Positions 6,166 to 6,769 of a DNA stretch of 6,769 bases are shown here, piece after piece. Position numbers and translations under genes: made by a program. The notes below the pieces were generated by a model. That model was not told the DNA's origin and searched no databases. It was given only the letters and a program-made list of their open reading frames with translations. Source of the DNA: Tannerellaceae bacterium (lineage in GTDB: Bacteria; Bacteroidota; Bacteroidia; Bacteroidales; Tannerellaceae); contig JAISCM010000142.1 of the NCBI GenBank assembly GCA_031265595.1, positions 1 to 6,769 on the forward strand, given 5' to 3'. Positions within the stretch are counted from its first letter, which is position 1; every line of letters starts with the position of its first letter.

Positions 6166-6769
6166 AGTTGGAATATAATGATTTGGCAATGCCTGCTTCC
6201 AATCCGCGGAGTTCGGCCAATCCGCGGAGGCGTCCGATACAGGAATAACCGGGATTCGTTTTCTTCCTGAGATCGTCTATCATCTGGTGCCCGTGGTCGG
6301 GACGCATAGCGATGGAACAACCCCGGCGTTGCTGCAAGGCAAGTAAGGCTTTCATTACGCCGTACATATCCACATCTCCTTCCAGGTGATTGGCTTCGTA
6401 GAAATTACCTTCCTCATCCCGTTGGGTACTGCGGAAATGCACGAAGTCGATCCGGTCGCCATAACGTTCCATAATGCCGGCAAGGTCGTTGTCGCTTCGT
6501 ACGCCAAACGAACCGGTACATAAACACAGGCCGTTGCTGTTGTTCGGTACGGCGTCAATCAGTTGCCGGAAATCCTCTTCCGTACTTAAAATACGCGGCA
6601 ATCCTAATATGGAATAGGGGGGATCGTCGGGATGGATCACCATTCTTACACCGGCTTCATCCGCTACCGGAGCAATTTCGCGAAGAAAATAAATCAGATG
6701 GGCGCGTAAACGGCCGGCGTCGATATCCTTATAGCGATTCAGTTCGTTTCTGAATTGTTCGATCGTAAA
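6158..6769 (-). CDS. uxuA: Mannonate dehydratase, C-terminal part (gene continues past the right edge)
   Basis: The frame is open from the window edge to TGA at 6158-6160 and shows the last 203 residues of a protein that is normally near 390-400. The enzyme dehydrates D-mannonate to 2-keto-3-deoxy-D-gluconate in cytoplasmic D-glucuronate breakdown. All four expected metal-ligand motifs are visible: His in MVIHPDDPP, Cys in LCLCTGS, His in DFVHFRST and Asp in RPDHGHQ. The family's closing motif [14 protein letters not shown] is also present, so the C-terminus is intact; the last few residues (YSNYE) may be a short extension. An internal ATG at 6643 is not the start, since homologous sequence ([19 protein letters not shown]) continues upstream of it. 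The fur start lies inside its last codons. The partner uxuB (fructuronate reductase) is not in the window and might lie upstream. Confidence 0.93.
   Translation of the reverse strand, partial: FTIEQFRNELNRYKDIDAGRLRAHLIYFLREIAPVADEAGVRMVIHPDDPPYSILGLPRILSTEEDFRQLIDAVPNNSNGLCLCTGSFGVRSDNDLAGIMERYGDRIDFVHFRSTQRDEEGNFYEANHLEGDVDMYGVMKALLALQQRRGCSIAMRPDHGHQMIDDLRKKTNPGYSCIGRLRGLAELRGLEAGIAKSLYSNYE

Noticed and set aside
6166..6189. Upstream TTG start adding eight residues to the Fur protein
   Set aside because: The ATG at 6165 gives a standard-length Fur N-terminus; TTG starts are rare and the extra residues lie within the uxuA reading region.

Overview
The window looks like chromosomal DNA from a gut-type Bacteroidales bacterium, close to Bacteroides or Parabacteroides. 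The reasons are a TonB-type outer-membrane protein with an N-terminal carboxypeptidase-regulatory-like domain, a membrane-spanning TPR regulator of a type common in this order, a Bacteroidetes-style Fur protein, A/T-rich leaders without a clear Shine-Dalgarno, and a hexuronate gene (uxuA). Species cannot be fixed from the sequence alone.

Layout, left to right. Bases 1-151 carry no gene but hold two kinds of short direct repeat. The second kind ends where recognisable protein similarity starts. From about 153 to 1055 (+ strand) lies the remnant of a CocE/NonD (peptidase S15-like) hydrolase. Its N-terminal part is missing, and two internal segments of roughly 90 residues each also seem to be missing, including the one that should carry the catalytic Asp. 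Facing it, 1090-3369 (- strand) is an intact outer-membrane beta-barrel protein with plug and TonB-box-like segment. Upstream of that gene, 3370-3509 contains four AATTGAA units spaced exactly 10 bp apart and a candidate Bacteroidetes promoter. Next, 3510-5258 (- strand) is a 582-residue protein with TPRs, one internal membrane helix, a coiled coil and a C-terminal helix-turn-helix-like region. Bases 5259-5754 contain no convincing gene. They hold a striking 106-bp inverted/direct repeat structure and a possible orphan coding fragment. Finally, 5755-6165 (- strand) is a Fur-family metalloregulator whose start overlaps by 8 nt the end of mannonate dehydratase (6158 to beyond the right edge, - strand).

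How the parts may fit together. The TPR regulator and the outer-membrane protein look like a sensor/target pair. The regulator could sense a periplasmic signal and act on the phased repeats in front of the receptor gene; this is inference from domain layout and adjacency. uxuA (D-glucuronate catabolism) and fur look translationally coupled, and the large hairpin downstream may separate that unit from the TPR gene. The left end reads as decaying DNA. No mobile element with a transposase, tRNA, rRNA or CRISPR was seen.
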